Source of the DNA: M3007 sp964484205
GTDB lineage: Bacteria; Bacteroidota; Bacteroidia; Chitinophagales; Saprospiraceae
DNA: 64,000 nucleotides
Reading direction: 5' to 3'
Assembly: GCA_964484205.1 (NCBI GenBank)
Contig: CAZAEZ010000023.1
Location: 1 to 64,000 of the forward strand
Part shown: positions 44,739-53,921 of the stretch, in pieces
Layout: each line of letters opens with the position of its first letter
How positions within the stretch are numbered: position 1 is the stretch's first letter
Program-made: the position numbers and the translations under genes
The notes under the pieces: model-generated
The model's input: only the letters and a program-made list of their open reading frames with translations
Databases searched by the model: none
Told to the model about the DNA's origin: nothing

Positions 44739-44778
44739 ATCAGCACGGGGTGGGAGGTTTAGCCCGGATTCACACGAT

Positions 44779-45768
44779 TCAACCAACTGCCAATGCCGTT
44801 GCAGCAATTTCCGCATTCCATCCGACGGCTTCAAAAAGCAACCGGTATTCTTCCGGAATGTACAGGCGGTCTTCCGGGTTGGGGATCGTGTAGTACAGTT
44901 CGGGGGCAAGCAGGCGGTTGCGCCCGGGCTGCGACAGGTCGATCACATACCGGCTGGGCGCTTTCCCGCGGCTGATATAACGCAGTTCAAAAGGTTCGAG
45001 GCGCAGCGAATCCTGTGGGTCAAAAACACCCAGGCCGGCACGCCGGGCATCCTGAACATTGCGGCGCGCTTTGGTCAATTTGGAGGACCGTTGTACGGTT
45101 TTCCAAAAGGCGTCGGGCGCCAGATTTTCCGGCAAAAACGGCTGGCCGATGAGGAAGGGTTGAATGTTGGGCCAGATAAAATAAGGCAGTGCCGCGCCCG
45201 AGGCCAGCTGCCGCTCGTTGTAACTGATGGCCGGCAGTGTTTTTCGGAGTTGGGCGTCTTCGAAGTTGTCCCTTCCGGGGTGGAGGTAGCACAACAGGCG
45301 GCCGGTACCGTCGAGAAATTCGTGCCCGAAGGCCATGAAAAAACCGAATTCTTCCTTCGGTTTTCCCGACTTTTCCAGGTCTTCCTGAATAGTCGCCTCA
45401 AGTGTACGTTGGCCCCGTTCGGCCTGGCGGGCATGGTTGGCGGCAAGATCAATGCCGTCGCCAATGCGGACTTCCAGGTGGAGCATGAGCCCTTCGTACA
45501 AATTCAGGTTCACACGCCAGTCGCCACTTGTAAAAAAATCGGCCCAACGTGCATTTTTCAGCGAAACAAACGAAGCCCCCGGGAGCGGATAGCTGACCTC
45601 TGCGGTATCAATACCCAGAAAGCGTACCCCCAGGTCTTCGGTCAGGCGAATGTTCACCGTATCGCCGTCGTGCACAATTTGCCGTACAGAACCGACGTGG
45701 TCGCCGTGTGTACCGAGCATACCGTACCCGATTTTAAAGCCTTGCCGGCTCAACCCAAGTGCGTTCAT
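44779..45768 (-). CDS. SNase-fold (thermonuclease-like) protein (329 aa)
   Basis: Residues ~27-58 carry the staphylococcal-nuclease core: VRQIVHDGDTVNIRL followed by GVRFLGIDTAEV (catalytic-type Arg, DGDT and DT acidic residues). The rest is longer than a simple nuclease domain, with a large insertion/C-terminal region (ELRYISRGKAPSRYVIDL, ELYYTIPNPEDRLYIPEEY) without a recognised family. No signal peptide. It is 20 bp downstream of the PaaD-like gene on the same strand, so the two are probably co-transcribed. Nuclease activity is inferred from the core motif only. Confidence 0.75.
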   Translation of the reverse strand: MNALGLSRQGFKIGYGMLGTHGDHVGSVRQIVHDGDTVNIRLTEDLGVRFLGIDTAEVSYPLPGASFVSLKNARWADFFTSGDWRVNLNLYEGLMLHLEVRIGDGIDLAANHARQAERGQRTLEATIQEDLEKSGKPKEEFGFFMAFGHEFLDGTGRLLCYLHPGRDNFEDAQLRKTLPAISYNERQLASGAALPYFIWPNIQPFLIGQPFLPENLAPDAFWKTVQRSSKLTKARRNVQDARRAGLGVFDPQDSLRLEPFELRYISRGKAPSRYVIDLSQPGRNRLLAPELYYTIPNPEDRLYIPEEYRLLFEAVGWNAEIAATALAVG

Positions 45769-45788
45769 GTTATATGTTTTTTATAAGG

Positions 45789-46307
45789 TTAGGAATGGCA
45801 TTTGAAATAGTCGAACGGCTCGAGGCAATCCAAACATTTAAACAATGCTTTGCAGGCAGTGGAGCCAAACTGAGCGATCATTTCGGTGTTGGTGGAGCCA
45901 CAGTGCGGGCACCGGAGGATTCGGCGTTCGCCAAAAAGCGCTTGTTTGTCCAAACTGGCTTCGGCGGGCGGTGCAATGCCAAACTGTTCGAGTTTTTGCC
46001 GGCCCGCTTCAGACATCCAGTCGGTGGTCCAGGCCGGACTGAGTATCGTGGTAATTTTTACTTTTTCAAATCCGCCTTCCTGAAGCGTTGCGCGAATATT
46101 CACCTCAATGGTATTCATGGCAGGGCATCCGCTATACGTCGGCGTGATTACTACCTCCAGCGTATCCGGGTCGAATTCGTCCCAGCGCAGGTCGCGGAGA
46201 ATACCCAAGTCGGCAATCGTCAGGACCGGAATTTCCGGGTCGCACACGGTGTCCAGCAGGCGTGCTGCTTCGGCCATTTGGCCGGCCTTTGTTTTTACTT
46301 CGGTCAT
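45789..46307 (-). CDS. paaD: PaaD-like protein (MIP18/DUF59 domain plus zinc ribbon, 172 aa)
   Basis: Resembles the PaaD subunit of the phenylacetyl-CoA epoxidase (PaaABCDE) system, thought to help metal-centre assembly. N-terminal MIP18 fold with DPEIPVLTIADLGILRDL and TPTYSGCPAMNTIE (conserved Cys). The last ~40 residues contain RCPHCGSTN, C-x(5)-KC-x-x-C and FKC, typical of the PaaD zinc ribbon. No paaA, B, C or E is in the window, so it is an orphan copy here. It might serve an epoxidase encoded elsewhere or have a general Fe-S/metal role. Neighbours are a YheT-type hydrolase (upstream) and an SNase-fold protein (downstream), same strand. Confidence 0.85.
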   Translation of the reverse strand: MTEVKTKAGQMAEAARLLDTVCDPEIPVLTIADLGILRDLRWDEFDPDTLEVVITPTYSGCPAMNTIEVNIRATLQEGGFEKVKITTILSPAWTTDWMSEAGRQKLEQFGIAPPAEASLDKQALFGERRILRCPHCGSTNTEMIAQFGSTACKALFKCLDCLEPFDYFKCHS

Positions 46308-46422
46308 AGCCCTATTCGTGGCATGTATTTGTGCAAACTATTTATTTACACAACGGCAAGATAAGGCGAATGTTCCGTTGATATGCCTGACGGCGGTCAG
46401 ACGCGCTTCTGATTTTCGGCGA

Positions 46423-47394
46423 TTATTCCGAATAGCCGGAGCAAAATTCTAGTGCCCGCCGTTCGGCCCAGGTAAACGCATCGTTGGCGGTCATAAAGCC
46501 GCAGTGCCCGCCCGTTGCGGGAAGTTCCAGGTGAAAGTAGGCGTGATCGCGGGCAATTGCCTCGGGCATACAGGCCGGGGTCAGAATGGGATCATTCCAG
46601 GCATTTACCAGCAGTGTGGGCACACGGATACCGGCAATGAAATTTTTGGCGGAAGCCTGTTTGTAAAACTCCGCGGCATCGCGATAACCGCAAATCGGCG
46701 CGCTGAACCACTCGTCAAAATCGCGCCAACGCCGTACCTCGGCGAGCCGTTCGGGTTGAAGCCTGCCGGGAAACTGGCGGTTTTTGTGCTGCACCTTGTG
46801 CCTCAGCGCGCGGAGGAAACGCCGCCGGTAAAGCCGGTTGTCCCAGCGGTCGAGCACTTCGGCGCCCGATTCAAGGTCGCAAGGCGCAGAAAACACCGCT
46901 GCCGCCCGGATTTGTTCGGGCGCCTGCGCGCCGTGTACGCCCAGGTATTTCATGGTGATGTTGGCGCCCATGCTGTAGCCGACCAGGACAATTTGCTGGT
47001 ATCGCTTGCTGGCCAGGGCGTGTTGCACAACGGTATGGATGTCGTCGGTGTCGCCATGATGGTACATCCGGAAGGCCCGGTTCATTTCGCCGGAGCAGGA
47101 CCGACAATTCCAGGCCAGTACGTCCCAACCTTCCCGGGAAAAAATTTTGGCGGTTCCAAGAATATACTGCCGGTCGGAGCTCCCCTCAAGCCCGTGGGTC
47201 AACACCGCCAGGCGCTTGTTTTGTTTTCGAATCCAATCGATATCCAGAAAATCCCCATCGGGGGTCCGGATGCGCTCCCGGGTGTATTGCACCCCTTCCA
47301 CCCGGCGCAAAATGCCGGGTATGATCGTTTGCAAATGCCCGTTTGATTGCCAAAAGGGCGGGCCGGGATAGGATGAGGATGGGAGCAGTGGCAT
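46423..47394 (-). CDS. YheT-family alpha/beta hydrolase (323 aa)
   Basis: The signature N-terminus of the YheT group (FWQSNGHLQTIIPGILRR) precedes an alpha/beta-hydrolase fold: LTHGLEGSSDRQY oxyanion loop, nucleophile elbow GYSMG (Ser about 141), acid in NAWNDPIL (Asp about 268) and the His in TGGHCGF (about 296). Probably a cytoplasmic esterase acting on an unknown lipid-like substrate. It lies in a minus-strand run with the PaaD-like and SNase-fold genes, 115 bp apart from the former. Confidence 0.92.
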   Translation of the reverse strand: MPLLPSSSYPGPPFWQSNGHLQTIIPGILRRVEGVQYTRERIRTPDGDFLDIDWIRKQNKRLAVLTHGLEGSSDRQYILGTAKIFSREGWDVLAWNCRSCSGEMNRAFRMYHHGDTDDIHTVVQHALASKRYQQIVLVGYSMGANITMKYLGVHGAQAPEQIRAAAVFSAPCDLESGAEVLDRWDNRLYRRRFLRALRHKVQHKNRQFPGRLQPERLAEVRRWRDFDEWFSAPICGYRDAAEFYKQASAKNFIAGIRVPTLLVNAWNDPILTPACMPEAIARDHAYFHLELPATGGHCGFMTANDAFTWAERRALEFCSGYSE

Positions 47395-47419
47395 GATCCG
47401 GGAAGGTCAAAATGCAAAA

Positions 47420-47515
47420 GGTAAAAGTCAAAAGTCAAAAGTCAAAAGTCAAAAGTCAAAAGGTAGATGGAGCCGGCCGATGGCCTGATCGATCTACCTT
47501 TTGACTTTTAATTTT
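47420..47515. repeat. AAAAGTC tandem repeats and perfect 14-bp hairpin
   Basis: AAAAGTC is iterated at 47424-47460. GTCAAAAGGTAGAT (47455-47468) pairs with ATCTACCTTTTGAC (47492-47505). The hairpin is downstream of the RprY stop on the minus strand and is followed by a T/A-rich run, so it may terminate that gene. Confidence 0.7.
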
Positions 47516-47536
47516 ACATTTTGACTTTTACATTGC

Positions 47537-48262
47537 TCAAACCATGTCTTTGACCAGCAACTGGAAACCGTTGCCGTGAATATTGACAATTTCGATGCTG
47601 GGATCGTAAGCGAGGTATTTCCGCAGTTTGGTCACAAATACGTCCATCGAACGTGCGGTGAAGTAATTGTCTTCGTGCCAAATCTTGGTCAGCGCTTCGG
47701 AGCGCGGTGTGACGTCGTTGAGGTACTTGCAAAACATCCGGAGGAGTTCCGCTTCTTTCGGGCTGAGTTTGCGTTGCGGTTCCGCATCGGCAGGCGGGTC
47801 ATTGAGCGTCAGAATACGAAGCGGATAGTTAAAGTGGTATTTGCCGATTACATATTCGCGCTGTTCGTCGCGCGGATCGGAGGTTTTATTCACGCGTTTC
47901 AGGACGGCCTGGATACGCAGCAACAGTTCTTCCGAATTGAAGGGTTTGGCGATATAGTCATCGGCGCCAATTTTAAAACCTTGCAGGATATCATCCTTCA
48001 TGGTTTTGGCAGTCAGAAAAATCAGGGGTACTTCCTGATCGCGTTCGCGGATTTCTTTTGCCAGGGTGAAGCCGTCTTTACGCGGCATCATAACGTCGAG
48101 AATGCACAAGTCAAACTGGTCCTTTCGGAAAGCTTCCAGACCGAGCATCCCGTCGGTAGCCAGCGTTACTGCATAGTCGTGCATTTCAAGATAAGAGCGG
48201 AGCACATCGCCAAAGTTCTGATCATCCTCTACAAGCAGGATTTTGTAATTCGCATTTGCCAT
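47537..48262 (-). CDS. rprY: OmpR-family response regulator, RprY-type (241 aa)
   Basis: Receiver domain 1-125 with acidic pair EDD (12-14), phospho-Asp56 in LCILDVMMPRKDG, TAK and IAKPFNSEEL; winged-helix DNA-binding domain 135-238 (LSPKEAELLRMF, SMDVFVTKLRKYLAYDP). Sequence and length match the RprY regulator of Bacteroidota. The cognate RprX-type kinase is not adjacent, so it lies elsewhere or another kinase serves. Divergent from the PDZ-protein gene across a ~500-bp AT-rich gap. Confidence 0.9.
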   Translation of the reverse strand: MANANYKILLVEDDQNFGDVLRSYLEMHDYAVTLATDGMLGLEAFRKDQFDLCILDVMMPRKDGFTLAKEIRERDQEVPLIFLTAKTMKDDILQGFKIGADDYIAKPFNSEELLLRIQAVLKRVNKTSDPRDEQREYVIGKYHFNYPLRILTLNDPPADAEPQRKLSPKEAELLRMFCKYLNDVTPRSEALTKIWHEDNYFTARSMDVFVTKLRKYLAYDPSIEIVNIHGNGFQLLVKDMV

Positions 48263-48756
48263 AAAAAACCGGTTCGTTGTCGTAGTTTGTGTAGTGAGAG
48301 TGAGGGTAAATGCGCGGATTAAAACGCTTTACACGCGAGTTTTTCGGGAAATTAAGAGGTCCATAACAGCATTATGGTGGATATAACGAATTTTAAACTG
48401 GCACAGTATACCACAGGCTGCGAGGGCGCTAATTTTGTTAAAATTGTAAATTTTCGGCATTTTTTGCAGGCAGCGCATGCAGCGTTAAAGCGCCGTTAAA
48501 ACAACACTTTTACCTGGGAACTCCCCGCCTAGGTCGAATTTTTTTAGAACGGCACATTCAGCATACGCAACTTGATTCCCGGCAGCTTGTCTTTGCCCCC
48601 AGCCGTTAAACTCGTGTTAATTTCAGGATAAAGACACAAACGCATTTTTAAGTACGAATTTTTTCGTAGTAAATTCGCCAAACAAATTTTTCTTGTTAAC
48701 CAAGCGCTGTGCCTGCCATTTTGCCTGCACGGGAAACGCTAAAACTTCTTACAGTT
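48263..48756. other. AT-rich divergent intergenic region (rprY / PDZ-protein gene)
   Basis: 494 bp without a convincing gene. It holds the promoters of rprY (leftward) and the PDZ-protein gene (rightward). The segment GTAGTAAATTCGCC near 48666-48679 resembles GGCGTAAATTCGCC upstream of the acyl-CoA dehydrogenase gene (40580-40593). Both look like variants of the Bacteroidota TAnnTTTG -7 box, but no clear -33 TTTG at the right spacing is seen. Confidence 0.4.
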
Positions 48757-50556
48757 ATGAAAACAATCGGAACCTTCCTTCTTTCCACAAGCATACTTAT
48801 GCTGTTGCCCTGGTGCCTTAACACTGCACTGGCGCAGGAAAACGAGCCGGTATCTGAAAAGAAAATCGTGATCACCAAACGCACCCTGGATCCGGACGGC
48901 ACCGAAACCACTGAAACCATTGTTAAAAAAGGCAAGGCTGCAGAAGATTTTGACGTAGAACAATACGTCGAAGAAAACCGCGCCGATAACGTCGAACTCG
49001 ATGTCCGGGTACAAGACGCCGACGACGAGAACAGAAAAGTAATCGTCAAACGCCGCACCCATAAAAACGCCGACTGGGTGCATGAGCTGGAAAACAACCT
49101 CAATGAGGTTGCCGACGAACTCGTGTTTTGGGACGGCCAAAAACGCGGCTTTCTCGGAGTGCGCCCGGAAGGCAAAGACGATGCCTCGGCGCCCGGCGTG
49201 GAAGTTGATATCGTTGCGGAATCCGGCGCCGCCGCTGCCGGCTTGCAGGATGGCGATGTGCTGTTGAAACTCAACGACACGCCGATCAACAAGTGGGCCG
49301 ATATTACCGCCTTCATGAAAAACACGGCGCCGGAGGACAAGGTCCGGGTGACCTACGCCCGCAACGGGCAGGAAAGTACCGTTGACGCGGTTTTAGGCAA
49401 GCAAAAAATGGCAAATTTTGATCTGAACATTGATCCCGACAACTTTAATTTTGACTACGATCTGGACGTCAATGTCGATACCGATTGGGACGAACGGCAA
49501 AAAGACGCCTGCCTGGGCGTGTACACTTCCGCTTCGGGCGAAGGCGATAACCAGGGCGCCAGGATTTCCAACTTCACCGACGAATCGGCTGCCGTAGAAG
49601 CCCAAATGGCGACCGGCGATGTGATTACCGCCGTCAATGGCATGCGGGTAAAAGGCCATGATCAGCTCTGGGACGAAATTGCCAAGTATAAAGTGGGCGA
49701 TCAGGTCAGTGTGGAATTTTTACGGGAAAACCAACCGCGTCAGATACAGGCAACGCTGAAAGCCTGCCGGAGTAAAGAAGAGAACCTTGCACCGAAAGAT
49801 GTTGAAGTCAAAATCCGGCAGAAAGATGCCTGCCTGGGCGTGTACAGCGCCGCATTTACCGAAGGCACTGCCGAAGGCGCCGGCATCACCGAATTCACCA
49901 AAGAATCGGCGGCCCGCGAAGCCGACATGCAGGTTGGCGATGTGATCACAGCGATCAACGGCGTTGCGGTAAAAGGGCACAGCCAATTGTGGGATGAAAT
50001 TGCAAAATACCCCGTCGGGGAGCCGGTAAATGTGGATTTCCTGCGTGAAAATCAACCGCGCCAAATTCAGGCCACACTGAAAGCCTGCCGCGACAACTCC
50101 AGCCGCGTACGGGTACTCGAACTGGATCAATCGGAAAACGAACTGCACCGGGAATTCTTCCTCTGGAACTGGGATGAAAACGACCGCGACAACCTGCGCC
50201 AAACCCGGATCATTACCATTCGCCGCGGCGCCGAAGGCGATGCCGCCAAAGTTGATCTGGAACCGGAAACTCCGGCCGCTACCGACCGCACCGACCGGAA
50301 CCTCCAACTCGAAGGCTTCCGCGCTTATCCGAACCCGTCGCAGGGCCAGGTTACCGTCGAATTTCACAGCGAGCCCTTGCCAACGGTCGTTTCGCTGCTC
50401 GATATGTCGGGGCGCCAACTGTTCCGGGAAGAACTCAACGCATTCAGCGGCGATTATTTCCAGCAGTTTGACCTTTCAGAGTATGCCAAGGGCACCATCG
50501 TTATCCATATTGCTCAGAACGGAAAAGTATTCACGGAGCAAATTATCGTGAACTGA
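48757..50556 (+). CDS. Secreted triple-PDZ protein with T9SS type A sorting domain (599 aa)
   Basis: The ATG at 48757 gives a signal peptide ending NTALAQ. An acidic region (25-125) is followed by PDZ1 (about 128-213, RGFLGVRPEG, AAAAGLQDGDVLLKL), PDZ2 (about 247-335) and PDZ3 (about 355-445). PDZ2 and PDZ3 are near copies: both contain KDACLGVY, QLWDEIAKY and VxFLRENQPRQIQATLKACR, so one arose by internal duplication. The end (515-599, LEGFRAYPNPSQGQVTVEF to FTEQIIVN) is a T9SS sorting domain. No protease domain is present, so it probably binds or presents other envelope proteins rather than cutting them (inference). Confidence 0.92.
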   Translation: MKTIGTFLLSTSILMLLPWCLNTALAQENEPVSEKKIVITKRTLDPDGTETTETIVKKGKAAEDFDVEQYVEENRADNVELDVRVQDADDENRKVIVKRRTHKNADWVHELENNLNEVADELVFWDGQKRGFLGVRPEGKDDASAPGVEVDIVAESGAAAAGLQDGDVLLKLNDTPINKWADITAFMKNTAPEDKVRVTYARNGQESTVDAVLGKQKMANFDLNIDPDNFNFDYDLDVNVDTDWDERQKDACLGVYTSASGEGDNQGARISNFTDESAAVEAQMATGDVITAVNGMRVKGHDQLWDEIAKYKVGDQVSVEFLRENQPRQIQATLKACRSKEENLAPKDVEVKIRQKDACLGVYSAAFTEGTAEGAGITEFTKESAAREADMQVGDVITAINGVAVKGHSQLWDEIAKYPVGEPVNVDFLRENQPRQIQATLKACRDNSSRVRVLELDQSENELHREFFLWNWDENDRDNLRQTRIITIRRGAEGDAAKVDLEPETPAATDRTDRNLQLEGFRAYPNPSQGQVTVEFHSEPLPTVVSLLDMSGRQLFREELNAFSGDYFQQFDLSEYAKGTIVIHIAQNGKVFTEQIIVN

Positions 50557-50586
50557 TTCGGGCAGATTTTACTGCCTTGAAAATTG

Positions 50587-50624
50587 CAGGGCCGCGCGAT
50601 TGCTCGCGCGGCCCTGTTTGTTTT
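50587..50624 (+). terminator. Rho-independent terminator after the PDZ-protein gene
   Basis: CAGGGCCGCGCG (50587-50598), a 6-nt loop and CGCGCGGCCCTG (50605-50616) form a perfect 12-bp stem followed by TTTGTTTTT, 30 bp after the stop codon. Confidence 0.92.
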
Positions 50625-50677
50625 TATAAGACGGCTGCTAATTTTACGTTTGCATAAAAAGCAAAACCACGATTAAA

Positions 50678-51280
50678 ATGCAAAAACGAACACTGTATTT
50701 GCTCTTGTTCTTGTACATCCTGCCGGGAGCAGGTTGCCGGTCGGATGTCGAAACGGTAGAAGCGCCCAATGAGTTTGGGCAATTGGAACGTTTTGAACGC
50801 CGGAAAAAAGATTTTGCCAAAGAAGGCCTGTACCAACGCTTTCACAAAGACGGCCACCTGCTGGAGGAAGCACATTATGCCAACGACAGCCTCCACGGCG
50901 AACGCAAGTTTTTTTTCCAAAATGGCAAAACAGAGCGCATTGAACACCACCGCAAAGGTGTTTTTCACGGCAAATACCAGCAGTTTTATGAAACCGGCCA
51001 GATCCAATTGGAACAGGAATTCAATAACGGTGTCCTGGAAGGCATCGGCACGGCCTGGTATCCCAACGGCCGGATGAAAGAAAAAGTCACCTTCAAAAAC
51101 AACGAAGAAAACGGCCCCTTCGAAGAATGGTACGAAAACGGCAACGTAAAGGCAACCGGAAACTACCTCGATGGCGACAATGAGCACGGTACGCTAAAAT
51201 TATACGACACCCTCGGGCAACTCGAACGCGTTTTAGAGTGCCAAAGAGGGGCATGCCGTACCACCTGGGAACGGGAGTGA
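50678..51280 (+). CDS. MORN-repeat (YwqK-like) lipoprotein (200 aa)
   Basis: Lipoprotein signal with lipobox LPGAGC. The mature part consists of ~23-residue MORN_2-type repeats (GLYQRFHKDGHLLEEAHYAN, HGKYQQFYETGQIQLEQEFN, GTAWYPNGRMKEKVTF, GPFEEWYENGNVKATGNY). Such repeats are common in Bacteroidota outer-membrane lipoproteins; no biochemical role is known. It lies between the PDZ cargo terminator and porQ, same strand, with an 84-bp gap to porQ. Confidence 0.88.
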   Translation: MQKRTLYLLLFLYILPGAGCRSDVETVEAPNEFGQLERFERRKKDFAKEGLYQRFHKDGHLLEEAHYANDSLHGERKFFFQNGKTERIEHHRKGVFHGKYQQFYETGQIQLEQEFNNGVLEGIGTAWYPNGRMKEKVTFKNNEENGPFEEWYENGNVKATGNYLDGDNEHGTLKLYDTLGQLERVLECQRGACRTTWERE

Positions 51281-51364
51281 ATCGAGTGCGGAATACGGAG
51301 TGCGGAATACGGAATGTGCCTGGCGCCTGCCGAATCATCATGAACCAGTTTTATGCTTTTGAAT

Positions 51365-52426
51365 ATGAAACCAGTTTTACGGTATAGTCTTTTTGCGGTT
51401 TTTGCTTTTTGCTTTTTGGCTGCCGACAGCCAGGCCCAAATTACCGGCGGGCAGCAGGTGTTCAAATTTTTGACGCTCCCGCCTTCGGCACGGATTACCG
51501 GATTGGGCGGTATGCAAATTACGGTGCAGGACGACGATGTGGCCTTTGCAGCCACCAATCCCGCAGCCCTCAACCCGTCGATGGATGGCCGCCTGGTATT
51601 CAACCACAATTTTTTTCTGTCCGACATTCAGCATGGTTACGCTGCCTTTGCGATGCATTTGCCCAAGGTAAACTTCACCGTGCATGGCGGCTTGCAATAC
51701 ATGAACTACGGCGACATCCCGCAAGCCGATGAGTTCGGCAATATCCTGGGTAAAGTGAAAGCCTCCGAAACGGCGTTCACCATCGGCGGCGCCCGCCAAC
51801 TCAGCCCGCGTTTTTCGCTGGGCCTCAACCTGCGCTTTGCCGTTTCGACCCTCGATGTGTACCAGTCGACCGCACTGGCTGCCGACGCCGGAATTTTGTA
51901 CGCCGACACTGCCCGGAAGTTTACGGCAGCACTGGTGCTGCGCAATGCCGGGACCCAGTTGTCCAGCTTTGACGAACGGCGGGAAGACCTGCCGTTCGAC
52001 CTCCAATTTGGCATCAGCAAACGCCTGCGCTACCTGCCCTTCCGGGTCACGATTATTGCCCACCACCTGCACCAGTGGCAAATCCGCTACGACGACCCCA
52101 AACTGCAAAACAACCAAACCCTGCTGTTCGGCGGCGATCAGCAGTCCTCCTCGAGCAATGCCGGGCTGGATAACTTTTTCCGGCACTTTACATTCAGCGG
52201 GGAATTTTTACTCGGGCGCAACGAAGCCTTCCGCATCCGGCTGGGCTACAACCACCTCCGGAAAAAAGAACTCAGTGTGCAAAACTACCGCAGCCTGGCA
52301 GGCTTTTCCGGAGGGGTCGGCATCCGGGTCAGCCGCTTCCGTATCGATGTCGGCTACGCTTCCTACCACCTGGCCGGCGGCGTGATCCATTTCGGGATCG
52401 GCACGAATTTGAAAGACTTTTTTTGA
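51365..52426 (+). CDS. porQ: Type IX secretion system protein PorQ (353 aa)
   Basis: Beta-barrel-type outer-membrane protein of the T9SS attachment complex. The signal peptide ends ADSQAQ and the next residues, GGQQVFKFLTLPPSARI, TGLGGMQITVQDDDVAFA, and TNPAALNP are typical of PorQ. The end is strand-rich with a C-terminal Phe (LKDFF). An in-frame ATG four codons upstream (51353) is also possible. Of the T9SS machinery only this gene is in the window, but three T9SS cargo proteins are (26475, 48757, 57744). Confidence 0.9.
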   Translation: MKPVLRYSLFAVFAFCFLAADSQAQITGGQQVFKFLTLPPSARITGLGGMQITVQDDDVAFAATNPAALNPSMDGRLVFNHNFFLSDIQHGYAAFAMHLPKVNFTVHGGLQYMNYGDIPQADEFGNILGKVKASETAFTIGGARQLSPRFSLGLNLRFAVSTLDVYQSTALAADAGILYADTARKFTAALVLRNAGTQLSSFDERREDLPFDLQFGISKRLRYLPFRVTIIAHHLHQWQIRYDDPKLQNNQTLLFGGDQQSSSSNAGLDNFFRHFTFSGEFLLGRNEAFRIRLGYNHLRKKELSVQNYRSLAGFSGGVGIRVSRFRIDVGYASYHLAGGVIHFGIGTNLKDFF

Positions 52427-52730
52427 TGAGTAAAGCTTAAAAAATAACTTCCCGATTTGTTAAACCCGGATTCCTCCCCCGCAGGGCGGGGTCGGAATGA
52501 CAAGGTCTTTGGAAAGAACGTGGGGGGCGGTAGATTCAGGCATAGGCTGCCTGGTGGCGCCTCCCAGGCGGAACCCTTACGTTTTGCTCGATTTTCGATT
52601 GCGGAGTGATTTACCATTTCGACATATGGCTGTTTTGCGTTTCTTCCAGATATTTCAGAAGAGCCAACCAATTTGCACTCAACGCAATGGTGAACCAATC
52701 CGCACTCCGCACTCCGCAATCCGCACTCGT
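52427..52730. other. Intergenic region between convergent porQ and VOC genes
   Basis: No gene seen. The right end contains a short run of CCGCACTCCGCA repeats (52700-52728), matching the GAGTGCGGAATACGG run at 51288-51322 on the other strand, so it is part of a dispersed repeat. Confidence 0.4.
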
Positions 52731-53795
52731 CTAGTCTTTCACCCGCGAAAACCCAAGCGCCTTCAACATCCAGTCGGGCAATGGTTTTTCCGGGTTTGGC
52801 CGGCGGCTGAGGTGCACATACCAGTTTGCTTTTTTAAGGATCGGAATTTTGTGTGTTTCCACAAATTCGATCAGCGTACCGTCGGGATCTTCGATATAGG
52901 CGAAATAGCCGGCAGCCTCGCCCATGTCGAAACTGCCGCTGGAGTCCACCGTAAACGGGTGGCCGAACGCAGCGCAGTTTTCACGCAGTTTATCCATGCC
53001 GGTAATGTCGAAACACAGGTGGATAAAACCCAGGTCGCCCCAATACCGCCCTTCGTAAATATGGCGGGGAGTCCGTCCTTCATCCAGTATTTGCACCAGT
53101 TCGATTTCCGTTTCACCCAGCAGGCGGCTGAACGGCCCCTGCCTTTTTTCGCTGTGCCCGAGCAATACGCGCCGGTAGCGCCCCAGGCTGCCGTCGATGC
53201 CCTGCCAGTCGGTAAATTCCCCGGTGTGGTCGTACAGCACCTGGTCGTACCTCAGAATTTCGGCGTAAAATTCGAGCGAGCGGTCCATATCCGACACGCC
53301 GATGATGGCGCCGTACATGCCGCCGGTTTGCGCCGGCCGGTTTTTGGCAAACCAGGCCTGGCTGTCCACCACTTCGAAGGTGTTTCCCCAGGGGTCTTTT
53401 ACAAAAAAATGTTTTCGGCCGTCGGGGCGCTCGCTGAGCGGGCTGAGCATGGTCACGCCGCGTTGTTGTAAATCCTGGTGGCAAGCCTCTACGTCCTTGC
53501 ATTTCACCTTGGCGGCAAAAATACCCAGGTCGCCCAGTTGCGGGGTGAATGTCGGCGGCTCCGGGGTGCGCTGGGTATACTGCCAGATTTCCATGCCGCC
53601 GCCACCCTGCAGGTTGAGCGCCAGAATGGCGTGGCGTTCCTGGGGCTGCCCCCCGGTGTACGGCAACATGAGCCCGGCCGTGGCGGCCTCTTCAAAAATC
53701 GGGACATCCATGCCGAAGTGGTTGCGGTACCAGCGAAAGGCTTCGTTGACATTGGAAACGCCAATGCCGATTTGTTGTATTCCGGAAATAAACAT
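52731..53795 (-). CDS. Two-domain VOC/glyoxalase-family protein (354 aa)
   Basis: Two vicinal-oxygen-chelate domains: residues ~5-150 (QQIGIGVSNVNEAFRWYRNH, FFVKDPWGNTFEVVD) and ~163-315 (GAIIGVSDMDRSLEFYAEIL, FAYIEDPDGTLIEFVETHK). Metal-ligand-like His/Glu residues occur in IHLCFD and LIEFVE. These enzymes range from dioxygenases to isomerases; the substrate cannot be told. Divergent from xseA across a gap dominated by a 29-bp palindrome. Confidence 0.88.
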   Translation of the reverse strand: MFISGIQQIGIGVSNVNEAFRWYRNHFGMDVPIFEEAATAGLMLPYTGGQPQERHAILALNLQGGGGMEIWQYTQRTPEPPTFTPQLGDLGIFAAKVKCKDVEACHQDLQQRGVTMLSPLSERPDGRKHFFVKDPWGNTFEVVDSQAWFAKNRPAQTGGMYGAIIGVSDMDRSLEFYAEILRYDQVLYDHTGEFTDWQGIDGSLGRYRRVLLGHSEKRQGPFSRLLGETEIELVQILDEGRTPRHIYEGRYWGDLGFIHLCFDITGMDKLRENCAAFGHPFTVDSSGSFDMGEAAGYFAYIEDPDGTLIEFVETHKIPILKKANWYVHLSRRPNPEKPLPDWMLKALGFSRVKD

Positions 53796-53852
53796 GTATT
53801 GATCGTTTCAAGAGGCTGCACCATATGTCCTCATGCATGCAGTGATTCAAAA

Positions 53853-53921
53853 TTTTCACCACGGAGACACGGAGGACACAGAAAATTAAACTCTGTGTCC
53901 TCCGTGTCTCCGTGGTGAAAA
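53853..53921. repeat. Perfect palindrome, 29-bp arms
   Basis: TTTTCACCACGGAGACACGG and its continuation (53853-53881) is exactly complementary to 53893-53921 across an 11-bp spacer. It lies in the 311-bp divergent gap between the VOC gene and xseA. Nothing else was seen there apart from AT-rich promoter-like sequence. Confidence 0.88.

Noticed and set aside
53853..53921. Palindrome considered as a CRISPR repeat or tRNA-like element
   Set aside because: Single copy with perfect arms and no regularly spaced repeats or spacers; it fits a dispersed palindrome.
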